From the NCBI GenBank assembly GCA_025453555.1, contig JALOQC010000010.1:1-32915 (forward strand): 32,915 nt of DNA, given 5' to 3'. Source of the stretch: Myxococcota bacterium (GTDB lineage: Bacteria > Myxococcota_A > Polyangia > Polyangiales > Houyiibacteriaceae). A model generated the notes under the pieces. It was not told where the DNA came from. It searched no databases and saw nothing but the letters and a program-made list of their open reading frames with translations. Positions within the stretch are counted from its first letter, which is position 1. Each line of letters opens with the position of its first letter. The position numbers and the translations under genes are program-made. Below are positions 15,206 through 24,331 of the stretch, one piece after another.

Positions 15206-16834
15206 TCAGTACGGGTTGTCGCGGTAGTTGTTCGGCGTCACGCCGAACTCCGGCTCCGACATCGACGACGTCGTGGTCGTCATCTGGGACGTCATGCCCA
15301 TGTGGACGATGACGCGGCGCTCGCGCTCCAACGTCGCGGAGACCGCGAGCGTCGGACCTTCGACGGTCTGCGTGACCGTCGTCGACTCGTGGCCGGCCAG
15401 CTCGAAGCGGAACTCCACCTCGCGTCCGGGCTCGGCCGCGGTCCCCGCCCAGACCACGCTCGCGGGGGTGCTGCCGTAGCTGCGGTCGCCGATGAAAACC
15501 TCGGCTCCGGACGGATTCGAGGTGATGGTGACCTCCACGCGATGCATGGGCGCTGGAGTCGTCGACTCGGCTTCCATCGTGGTGGCAGGCTCAGCCGTCG
15601 GTTCTTCGGTGGGAGTCCCGGCCGCGGTGGGGTCGGGCTCGGTCGGCGTGGGCGTGGGCGTGGTGTCGGCGGAGGCAACCGGGGTCGTCTCCGACCCGCG
15701 CGTGAGGAAGAAGGCCGCGCCTCCGAGGCCCAGCAGCACGACGGCAGCGATCGCGATCAGCTTTCCGTTGCCCTTCTTCTCGTCGGCGGCGATCTCGGGG
15801 ACACCCACCTCGGGCACCGCGCTCACGCCCGAGTGGGGGGTGCCGGTGATGCGCACGCCACCGCTCGGGGTCCCCGGCATGTGTCGCACGCCGGAGAGAT
15901 CGAACTCGCCCGACATGCTCACGGACTGCGAGCTCCCGTAGCCCGCGCCGATCGCGCCGCCCGCCTGCTTGAGCGCGAGGATCACGTCGTTCATCGACGA
16001 GAAGCGCTCGTTCGCGTCCTTCTTCAGGCACTTCAGGATGACGTGCTGGATCTCCGGTGGGATCGGAACCCCGTCCTCTCGAACCATGTCCGGCACCTCT
16101 TGTTTGAGGTGGGCCATGAGCGTCTGCACCTGCGTCGTGCCCTCGAAGGGGACGCGTCCGGTGAGCATCAGGTAGAGGATGCATCCGAGCGAGTAGATGT
16201 CGGTGCGCGCGTCGATCGCGCCGCCCTGGATCTGCTCGGGAGACATGTACTTCGGAGAGCCCATGAACAGACCTTGTTGGGTCAGCTCCTGGTTCTCTTT
16301 CATGTTTTTCACGAGGCCGAAGTCGAGGACTTTCACGAAGTCGTCCTCGTCGGCGTGCTTCGTGATGAGCACGTTCGCGGGCTTCAAATCGCGGTGGATG
16401 ACCCCGAGGCCGTGGGCTTCTCGCACGGAGCGGGCGATCTGGATCGCGATGTGAACGGCCCGGTGGGTGTCGATCGGACCGGTGTGCTTGAGCATCGCCG
16501 ACAGAGTTCGCCCCTCCACGAACTCCATGACGATGAAGTAGATGTCGTCGCTGGTCTTTCCGTAGTCGAAGACCGTGACCGTGTTCGGGTGCGAGAGCTT
16601 CGCGGCGGTGGCGGCTTCGAGGAAGAATCGCGCTTGGAACTCGGTGTCTTCTTCGTTCTGCGCGGTCTTCGGATCGAGGACCTTCAGCGCGACCGTCCGG
16701 CCGAGCGGCGCCTGCTGGGCGCGGTACACGCGCCCCATGCCACCACGCGCGACCATCTCCAGGACCTTGAAGCGGTCGTTGATGGTTCTTCCAACTAGAG
16801 CGTCTTCTTGAACTTCTGCTGAAGCTTCAGCCAT
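15206..16834 (-). CDS. Transmembrane Ser/Thr protein kinase with C-terminal PEGA-like domain
   Basis: Phosphorylates protein Ser/Thr residues. The cytoplasmic kinase domain (about residues 22-292) has the Gly loop ARGGMGRVY (29-37), VALKVLD with Lys51, HRDLKPAN (147-154), DFGLV (from 181), SPEQ, and DIYSLGCILYLMLTGRVPF. After a flexible linker comes one membrane span (about 369-388, KLIAIAAVVLLGLGGAAFFL), a Thr/Pro/Glu-rich stalk and a PEGA-like module (VEVTITSNPSGAEVFIGDRSYGSTP). All catalytic residues are present. ATG 16834 is preceded by GGGGGA; a longer reading from 17140 adds 102 residues of unlikely composition. It lies between atpG and atpD on the opposite strand, with its own terminator. 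Confidence 0.92.
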   Translation of the reverse strand: MAEASAEVQEDALVGRTINDRFKVLEMVARGGMGRVYRAQQAPLGRTVALKVLDPKTAQNEEDTEFQARFFLEAATAAKLSHPNTVTVFDYGKTSDDIYFIVMEFVEGRTLSAMLKHTGPIDTHRAVHIAIQIARSVREAHGLGVIHRDLKPANVLITKHADEDDFVKVLDFGLVKNMKENQELTQQGLFMGSPKYMSPEQIQGGAIDARTDIYSLGCILYLMLTGRVPFEGTTQVQTLMAHLKQEVPDMVREDGVPIPPEIQHVILKCLKKDANERFSSMNDVILALKQAGGAIGAGYGSSQSVSMSGEFDLSGVRHMPGTPSGGVRITGTPHSGVSAVPEVGVPEIAADEKKGNGKLIAIAAVVLLGLGGAAFFLTRGSETTPVASADTTPTPTPTEPDPTAAGTPTEEPTAEPATTMEAESTTPAPMHRVEVTITSNPSGAEVFIGDRSYGSTPASVVWAGTAAEPGREVEFRFELAGHESTTVTQTVEGPTLAVSATLERERRVIVHMGMTSQMTTTTSSMSEPEFGVTPNNYRDNPY

Positions 16835-17071
16835 CACATCCCCCACCCACGCGGTCGAGCCCCCAAGACCCGATCGCGAGGACACACCTTGGACGCATCC
16901 GATGAAAGTTTCCCCGCTGGGCCGCGGTCGCGCAAGACCCCAGGCCCGTCCGGGAGGAAAAGCCGGACTCGACCGTGATCCCCCGTTTGCGGTCGGAGCG
17001 GTCGGCGCTTCTCGAAAAATCAAATGGTTGCGATGGGTTGAGGCGGACCGTTCGAGCCTCGTCACCCCTCT

Positions 17072-17100
17072 TTGACCGCCTCCATACCCCGTGCTAAGCG
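17072..17100 (+). promoter_or_regulatory. Candidate promoter for atpD-atpC
   Basis: TTGACC (17072-17077, five of six to the sigma-70 -35 box) lies 17 bp from TAAGCG (17095-17100), which is preceded by TGC (extended -10). The predicted leader is about 270 nt. The -10 match is weak. Confidence 0.45.
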
Positions 17101-17129
17101 ACGCGCGCTTCGCGGCCGGGGATGCCTGA

Positions 17130-18812
<1,683 letters not shown>

Positions 18813-18817
18813 GTCCC

Positions 18818-19240
18818 ATGGCGACCATCCTCACCCTCGAGGTCACGACGCCGCGCGGGCTCGCGCTGCGGACCGAGGCCGACTACGTGCAGGCGCCGAG
18901 CGTCCAGGGCGAGCTCGGCGTGCTGCCGAACCACCTTCCGGTCCTCGCCGCCATCCAGTGCGGCCTGCTCAAGTACAAGAGCGGCGGCAAGGTCCAGGTC
19001 GCGGCGGTGGGCCCGGGCTTCCTCGAGGCCGAGCCCGATCGCGTGGTCGTGCTGAGCGACCTCTTCGCGACGCCCGAGAAGGTCGACGTGGACGCGACCA
19101 AGCAGGAGCTTGCGAACGCCAACGAGGCGCTCAAGAAGTTCGGCGAGCGCCACGAGGGAGCGGAGTACGACGAGCTCAAGCGCAACATCGACTGGGCGCA
19201 GGCGAAGCTCGACGCGGTGGCCGAAGCCGCGAAGCTCTGA
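18818..19240 (+). CDS. atpC: ATP synthase F1 subunit epsilon
   Basis: Rotor subunit that couples gamma to the c-ring and can inhibit hydrolysis. The 140-residue protein has the N-terminal beta-sandwich (LEVTTPRGLALRTEADYVQAPSVQGELGVLPNHLPVLAAI) with the conserved G-x-x-G-x-LP-x-H-P/L motif and a C-terminal two-helix region (about 90-140). It follows atpD after five bases and ends the unit with a terminator. The start at 18818 removes upstream residues that would lie inside atpD. Confidence 0.95.
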   Translation: MATILTLEVTTPRGLALRTEADYVQAPSVQGELGVLPNHLPVLAAIQCGLLKYKSGGKVQVAAVGPGFLEAEPDRVVVLSDLFATPEKVDVDATKQELANANEALKKFGERHEGAEYDELKRNIDWAQAKLDAVAEAAKL

Positions 19241-19274
19241 GCCTCTTCGCACGTCGTTCGTTCAATCACGAAAG

Positions 19275-19298
19275 AGCCGCCCTTCGGGGCGGCTTTTT
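19275..19298 (+). terminator. Terminator after atpC
   Basis: AGCCGCCC (19275-19282) pairs with GGGCGGCT (19287-19294) around a TTCG tetraloop, followed by T's to 19298. It is 34 bp past the atpC stop, a textbook Rho-independent terminator. Confidence 0.9.
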
Positions 19299-19570
19299 CA
19301 TCGGCTCCGCGCTCGCGCGCGGCCCGATAGTTTCGCGGAATCGTGCAGCTTCGCGGACTGCGTCCGCTTCGCCTCGCACGATTCCGCTTCAAAAGTCGTG
19401 CGCAGCTCGTCCGTCGCGCCCGAACGCGTCGCGCTTCGACGAGCCTTCTTCTTCCGCAGCTCGTCGGTGGCACACGAAAGAGTCGGGTTTCGCGGCTTCG
19501 TCGATCGCGCTCGAGACCACGGTCTTCGACGTGACTTCTTCGGGCGTGCGGAGCCGCGAAGCCATGAAGC
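19299..19570. other. Intergenic region between atpC and the hydrolase gene; nothing coding
   Basis: With the terminator this makes a stretch of about 330 bp without a gene. The frames that cross it have no start signal or domain. Its main feature is the nested inverted repeat at 19335-19387. Confidence 0.55.
19335..19387. repeat. Nested inverted repeat (12-bp outer, 6-bp inner stem)
   Basis: GCGGAATCGTGC (19335-19346) pairs perfectly with 19376-19387. Within the 29-bp loop, GCGGAC (19353-19358) pairs with GTCCGC (19362-19367). There is no T-run. It sits between convergent units and could be a structured RNA element, a protein site or a REP-like repeat. Confidence 0.6.
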
Positions 19571-20542
19571 TCAGCGCGTCTTTTCGAGCAACCAGCTCCA
19601 GACGTCGTGCCCGGCGCTTCCGTCGTAGGTGCGTGACCACGAGTCGTGCCCGACGCCGGGGTAGATCGTGAGGATCTGCTCTTCGCGCGCGGGGCATTCG
19701 AGCAGGTGTCCCATCGGGACGGTGGTGCCGCTCGGAGCCACGACGTCGTCCGCGTCGCCGTGGATGCCCCAGATCGCGACGCGCGTGAGGTCGCAGCCCT
19801 GGTTGCTCCACGCGCCCGAGCCGTTGCCCGCGATGAGCACCGCCGCGACGACGGGGGTGTCGTCGACGTAGCGACCGAGGTAGTTCCAGCTCCCGATCGC
19901 GCCGCACGAGAGGCCCGTGAGGTACACGCGCGAGGTGTCGACCCGGTAGGTCGACAGAGCGTGGGCGAGGAAGTCGCGGATCTCGTCGGGTGCGGGGCAG
20001 CCGCCGCCCGGATGTTGCGCGGAGAGCACGATGAAGGGGCGCGCGTTGTCCCATTGATCGCGCTCGATGAGGCGTGGAGGACCGCCGCGGAGCACGCGGT
20101 CGAGCTCGGAGTCGCCGTTCCCGTTCTCGCCGATGCCGTGCCAGAAGACGACGAGCGGGTGCGGCTCGCCGTTGCCGTAGGTGGGCGGGAGGTACTCGTA
20201 GTAGCCGCTCGGTGAGCCGTCGGTGCCCACGGGGATCGGCGTGTGGCGCGCGGAGCTCGGGCGATCGTCGGGGACGAAGGGAGGACCCGCGTCGACCGGA
20301 AGTGGACCGGCGTCGGTGCCGGCGTCCGTGCTCGCGTCGTGCGGGAGGTCGGCGTCGCGTTCGAGCGAGGCGTCGCTCGCCGCATCGACCGAGAGGCCTG
20401 CGTCGACGACCGCCGCGGCGTCGGAGGGCGCGAAGCCGGCGTCGCGGTCGGTGCTGCTCATCGAGCCTTCGCAGGCGACGAGGAGCAACAACGCTCCGAA
20501 GCACTGCGATGCGAGCGACGCGTGGGAGAGGGAGCGGGTCAC
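19571..20542 (-). CDS. Alpha/beta-hydrolase lipoprotein (PHB-depolymerase/feruloyl-esterase-like)
   Basis: A predicted secreted, lipid-anchored ester hydrolase. A lipoprotein signal ends at LVAC (Cys24); an Asp/Ala-rich linker (about 30-95) follows. The catalytic domain (about 105-320) has VVFWHGIGENG (oxyanion region), the nucleophile elbow GLSCG (Ser212), an acid candidate in HGDADD (about 261-266) and His299 in GVGHDSW. The substrate is unknown. GTG 20542 is chosen because GGAGGT lies five bases upstream and the codon overlaps the previous gene's stop (GTGA). It is last in the DUF1592-DUF1552-hydrolase unit. Confidence 0.82.
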   Translation of the reverse strand: MTRSLSHASLASQCFGALLLLVACEGSMSSTDRDAGFAPSDAAAVVDAGLSVDAASDASLERDADLPHDASTDAGTDAGPLPVDAGPPFVPDDRPSSARHTPIPVGTDGSPSGYYEYLPPTYGNGEPHPLVVFWHGIGENGNGDSELDRVLRGGPPRLIERDQWDNARPFIVLSAQHPGGGCPAPDEIRDFLAHALSTYRVDTSRVYLTGLSCGAIGSWNYLGRYVDDTPVVAAVLIAGNGSGAWSNQGCDLTRVAIWGIHGDADDVVAPSGTTVPMGHLLECPAREEQILTIYPGVGHDSWSRTYDGSAGHDVWSWLLEKTR

Positions 20543-21873
20543 GTCAGACCTCCGAGGGGACCGGTGCAGTACTCGGGGGCGCCGACGTAGTCGACGTCGA
20601 CGCCCATCAGGTTCACGAGCGCGAGGAGCAGGTCGTTGTGGGACGCGTCGTCGAGCTGGAGATAGCGCCCGGTGCGCAGGCCGCCGCCGCCCGCGAGCAC
20701 GAAGGGCATGTTCTGGTGCGTGTGGTAGACGCCGTCCGCCATCTCGTTCGCCCAGAAGACGATCGTGTTGTCGAGGACGGTGCGGCCGTCGACGTCGGGG
20801 ATCGCGGCGAGCCGGTCGAGGAAACCCGACAGACGCTCGGCGTGCCACGCGCCGATCTGGGCGAGCTTGTCGACCGACTCCGGCGAGTTGTCGTGGGAGA
20901 GCGCGTGGTGCCACTCCTCGGTTCCGGTGAGGAAGGGATAGCGGGCGTTGCTGGCGGCTTCGGTGAGCTGCACCGTCGCGACCCGCGTTTGATCGCAGGC
21001 GAATGCGAGCGCGAGCAGATCGCATTGGGCTTCGATCAGCTCCGGCAGATCCGTGTAGTCGTCCCAGCGACGCGGCGCGATGTCGGGACGGCCCGGGACC
21101 TCGCAGGCGTTCAGCGGCGCGGTGAGGCGACCTTCGACCTCACGCAGCGCGGTGACGTGGGCGTCCAGGGTGGCGCGATCGCCGGCGTCGAGGCGGGTGC
21201 GCAGGCTCGCGTAGCGACCGTGGAGGAAGTCGACGACGCCGCGTCGGCGCGCGAGATCGCGCTCGCGTTCGTCCGGGGATCCGACGAGCGAGGCGAAGAC
21301 GCGGTCCCAGACCTGCTCGGGGCGATCCACGGCGGGGATCCATTGGCCGGCGTCGCGGTAGACGAGGCGCTTTCCTTGGCCCTCGTTGCCGCCGACGCGC
21401 GCGCCGAGCTCGAGGGACGGGAAGCGCGTCTGGTCGCCAATCGCGCGCGCGACGATCTGATCGATGCTGGGGGCAGAGCCGAGCTCGACGCCGTGGTAGG
21501 TCGCCATGGGCGCGCCGGTGAGCAACATGCCGAGCTGGTGGCCGCCGCTCGGGGTGTCGGGGACGCACTTGATCGAGATTCCGCGCTCGCTGCGGACGTA
21601 GCGGGGATCCCACTCCCGGGCGCCGAGCACGAGGAGGCGCTCGCGGTGACGTTCCAGCGGCGAGAGCATCTCGCTGAGCGTGAAGTCGCGCTCGGTCGCG
21701 CCCGCGGTGGGGAACCAGCGGTCGAAGGGGACGCCGTTGGGGGTGAACCAAATCACGAGCCGCTTCGGGGCGGTGATCGGCTGGGCGGAGAGGGAGCGGG
21801 GGAGGCCGCTCAATGCGGGAAGTGCGAGGGCCGCGGTGCCGAGAGTGCGGAAGAAGTTTCGACGGTGGAGCAT
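20539..21873 (-). CDS. DUF1552 family protein with Tat signal
   Basis: The 444-residue protein begins HRRNFFRTLG followed by a hydrophobic stretch, a twin-arginine export signal (about 1-31). The mature part matches the DUF1552 family common in Planctomycetes and Myxobacteria: KRLVIWFTPNG near the N terminus, GISIKCVPDTPSGGHQLGMLLTG, SIDQIVARAIG, and a C-terminal TVLDNTIVFWANEMADGVYHTHQNMPFVLAGGGGLRTGRYL segment like the DUF1501/sulfatase-like fold. Biochemical role unknown. It sits between a DUF1592-type gene upstream (66 bp) and the hydrolase downstream (overlap). Confidence 0.88.
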   Translation of the reverse strand: MLHRRNFFRTLGTAALALPALSGLPRSLSAQPITAPKRLVIWFTPNGVPFDRWFPTAGATERDFTLSEMLSPLERHRERLLVLGAREWDPRYVRSERGISIKCVPDTPSGGHQLGMLLTGAPMATYHGVELGSAPSIDQIVARAIGDQTRFPSLELGARVGGNEGQGKRLVYRDAGQWIPAVDRPEQVWDRVFASLVGSPDERERDLARRRGVVDFLHGRYASLRTRLDAGDRATLDAHVTALREVEGRLTAPLNACEVPGRPDIAPRRWDDYTDLPELIEAQCDLLALAFACDQTRVATVQLTEAASNARYPFLTGTEEWHHALSHDNSPESVDKLAQIGAWHAERLSGFLDRLAAIPDVDGRTVLDNTIVFWANEMADGVYHTHQNMPFVLAGGGGLRTGRYLQLDDASHNDLLLALVNLMGVDVDYVGAPEYCTGPLGGLT

Positions 21874-21939
21874 GGGATCTCGGGGTTTCGTCGGAGTGGA
21901 GACGTCGAACGAAGCGCGGCGTGAGCCGCTCGGAGTGGA

Positions 21940-23499
21940 TCAGAGCGTGGGCACGCGGCGGTGGTGGAAGGCGTCGCTCGTCGCGATCGCGATCACGAGC
22001 TCGCGCAGGTCGCCGCCCGCGGCCGCGAAGCGCGCGTCGACGTCGTCGATCGAGCAGGCGTCGGCGGCGCTCTCCTCGCGCCCGAGGGCGAAGCGCATCC
22101 ACTGCGTCGCGACGCAGCGACGCACGGTCGCGCTCTGCGCGAGCTGTTCGGCAAGCTCGGGTTGCCCGTCGAAGGCGCCGCTCGCGTCTTCGGCGCCGAG
22201 CACCTCCCCGGAAGTGTCGACCGCGACGCCCTCGTCGGTGGTGCGGAAGCGGCCGATTCCGTCGAAGGATTCGAAGCCGAAGCCGATCGGATCGATGAGC
22301 CGGTGGCAGACCGCACAGGCCTCGGACGCAGTGTGCTCGGCGAAACGATCGCGCGTGCTCGCGCCGGGCTCGGGGGGACGGATCGTGAGATCGACGTCGT
22401 TCGGCGGCATCGGCAGCGTCTGGCAGAGCAGGCGCTCGCGAACGAAGAGGCCACGGTGGATGGGGTCGCTCTGATCGGGCTTGCCGAGGCGCGCGAGCAG
22501 CCCGGGCTGACCGAGCAGGCCGCGGCGGTTGGGGTCGTGGGTGGCGACGAGCGACGCGCTCTCGGTGGGCAGCGCGTAGAGCGCGCCGAGCCGCGCGTTC
22601 ACGAAGACGGTGTCGTCGGTGAGGAGCGCGTCGAGGGTGGCGTCGTTCGCGTAGACGTGGGCGACGAAGGCTTCGATCGAGGCGCGCAGATCGCGGGCCA
22701 CGGCGGCGTCGAAGTCGGCGTAGGTCTCGCCTTTGACGAGGTTCTCGATCGCCTCGAGGCCGAGCCACTGGCGGTGGAAGTCGCGCACCGCGAGCTCGAA
22801 GCGCGGATCGGCGATCAGACGGCGCGCGTGGGTCTCGAGGGTGTCGTGGAGCACGCCCGCTTCCGCGTCGGCGAGCAGCGCGTCGTCGGGGAGGCCGCGC
22901 CAGAGGAAGAACGCGAGGCGGCTCGCGAGCGCGTGATCGTCGAGGCGCGCGACCTCGCCGGGCGCGGCGTCAGGAGAGGCTTCGACGTGGAAGAGGAAGT
23001 CGGGCGACGCGACGATCGCTTCGATGACGAGGCGCGCGCTCGCGTCGGGCGAGTCGCCGAGCGCGTGCAAGGTGGTGAGCGCGTCGAGCTCGTCCGCGGT
23101 GGGCGCGCGTCGCCAAGCGCGGCGTGCGAGCCGCCGCGCGAAGTCCGTCGGAGTGTCGGCGCCGACGAGACGCGCGACGTCGGCGAGCGCGGCGACCGAC
23201 GCGGCGGCTTCGAGGTAGCGCTCGAGGTGCACGGCGCTGACGCCGCGACCGACGTCGAAGCCACCCGCGCGCGCGTCGTCGACGAGCGTCGCGGCGACCT
23301 CGGTCGCGTCGACGTCGAGCAGCGTCGCGACGGCCTCGCTCCACTGCGTGCGGTTCAGGCGCGTGAGCGGCGTGCTCGCGGTGGTCGGGCCCTCGTCGCA
23401 CGCGAGCTCGCGCGGGGTCGGCTCGGGGCGCGGGCTGCCGGTCGGGTCGTCGATGGACGCGGAGCAGGCGACGAGGAGGACCAGCAGCGGGGCGCGCAT
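21940..23499 (-). CDS. DUF1592/DUF1588/DUF1585 lipoprotein with CxxCH motif
   Basis: The 519-residue protein has a short lipoprotein signal (LVAC, Cys12) and the usual domain string of this family: DUF1587-like LTRLNRTQWSEAVATLLDVD (about 45-64), DUF1595-like FARRLARRAWRRAPTADELD (about 120-139), DUF1592 with ALASRLAFFLWRGLPDDALL (about 190-209), DUF1588 with HRGLFVRERLLCQ and ACAVCHRLIDPIGFGFE (Cys395, Cys398, His399), and DUF1585 to the end. CAVCH is a possible heme c site. The family pairs with DUF1552 proteins; their joint function is undefined. It heads the three-gene minus-strand unit. Confidence 0.88.
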   Translation of the reverse strand: MRAPLLVLLVACSASIDDPTGSPRPEPTPRELACDEGPTTASTPLTRLNRTQWSEAVATLLDVDATEVAATLVDDARAGGFDVGRGVSAVHLERYLEAAASVAALADVARLVGADTPTDFARRLARRAWRRAPTADELDALTTLHALGDSPDASARLVIEAIVASPDFLFHVEASPDAAPGEVARLDDHALASRLAFFLWRGLPDDALLADAEAGVLHDTLETHARRLIADPRFELAVRDFHRQWLGLEAIENLVKGETYADFDAAVARDLRASIEAFVAHVYANDATLDALLTDDTVFVNARLGALYALPTESASLVATHDPNRRGLLGQPGLLARLGKPDQSDPIHRGLFVRERLLCQTLPMPPNDVDLTIRPPEPGASTRDRFAEHTASEACAVCHRLIDPIGFGFESFDGIGRFRTTDEGVAVDTSGEVLGAEDASGAFDGQPELAEQLAQSATVRRCVATQWMRFALGREESAADACSIDDVDARFAAAGGDLRELVIAIATSDAFHHRRVPTL

Positions 23500-23634
23500 G
23501 CCGAGCGACTCAGCAACGGTCGTACCGCTCGGAAACTACGAGGGATTCGGGTGTGCGTCGGCGCGGGATCGTCGGCACCCCGGCGACAGGTGTCGGCTCG
23601 GAAGCGACAGATCGATGGATGTTCTCCTCGCGGG

Positions 23635-24072
23635 TCACCAGCTCATGGCATTGAAGCGTCGATACCAAGAGAAGGCCCCGAAGCCCCCGACGAGAAGGAT
23701 CAGCGGCCACGCCGTGGGCACGTAGTAGAAGAACGGTTTGCCGAGCTGGTCCGCGCTCGTGCCGAGCGATTCGAGCGCTTCGTCGTCGAGCGGGACGTAG
23801 CGATCGGTCTCTTCTTCGAAGAGCACGTACTCGCCTTCGAAGGTCAGCAGATCCAGAAAGAAGAGGCTGAAGTACTCGTATCGGTAGCCAATCGCCGCAT
23901 CGACGAGGCCGAGCTCTCCGGCGACTTGCTCGCGGAGTGCTTCGTCGAGATCCGCGCGGTGGGAGATGGTGTCTCCCGAGCCGTAGAGCACGAAGCCTCG
24001 TCGCGCATTCGCCACGTCGTTGTCGAGGAAGAACGAGGCAGCGATCAAAGCAAAAGAGACGGTCCACCGCAT
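23635..24072 (-). CDS. Small exported membrane protein of unknown function
   Basis: The 145-residue protein has a signal-like N terminus (about 1-23), a middle region rich in acidic and aromatic residues (about 25-110, including GEYVLFEEETDRYVPLDDEALESLG) and a C-terminal membrane span (about 115-135, VPTAWPLILLVGGFGAFSWY) ending in basic residues. This suggests a periplasmic domain tethered at its C terminus. No family was recognised. The ATG lacks a ribosome binding site; TAGCGT ends seven bases before it, as at other unit heads here. Confidence 0.6.
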   Translation of the reverse strand: MRWTVSFALIAASFFLDNDVANARRGFVLYGSGDTISHRADLDEALREQVAGELGLVDAAIGYRYEYFSLFFLDLLTFEGEYVLFEEETDRYVPLDDEALESLGTSADQLGKPFFYYVPTAWPLILLVGGFGAFSWYRRFNAMSW

Positions 24073-24331
24073 GGGCGGGACGCTATCACACGGGCTCGAG
24101 AGTCACGGGAGAGCTCTCGAAAGGCGCTGGTGCTCAGTCCTCGGTCCGCGCTCCCGCGGGCTTCGAACGTTCGTGGTCGCTCCGCTTCACCGACGGCGTT
24201 CTTCGCGCGACTTCGCCTCGGTTCTGGATGTGACACGTTCGGGCAGCACTACTTCGTCTCGCTGCTGGTCGGGGCGATCGGCGTGGTGTTCGTGGGGGTC
24301 TCGCTCGTCTTGCCCTGAAGGCTTGCGGCGG

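Noticed and set aside
21961-24318. 785-residue plus-strand frame opposite the DUF1592 gene
   Set aside because: Val/Gly/Arg/Glu-rich shadow. Only its last 25 residues look membrane-like; that part is reported as a separate low-interest candidate.
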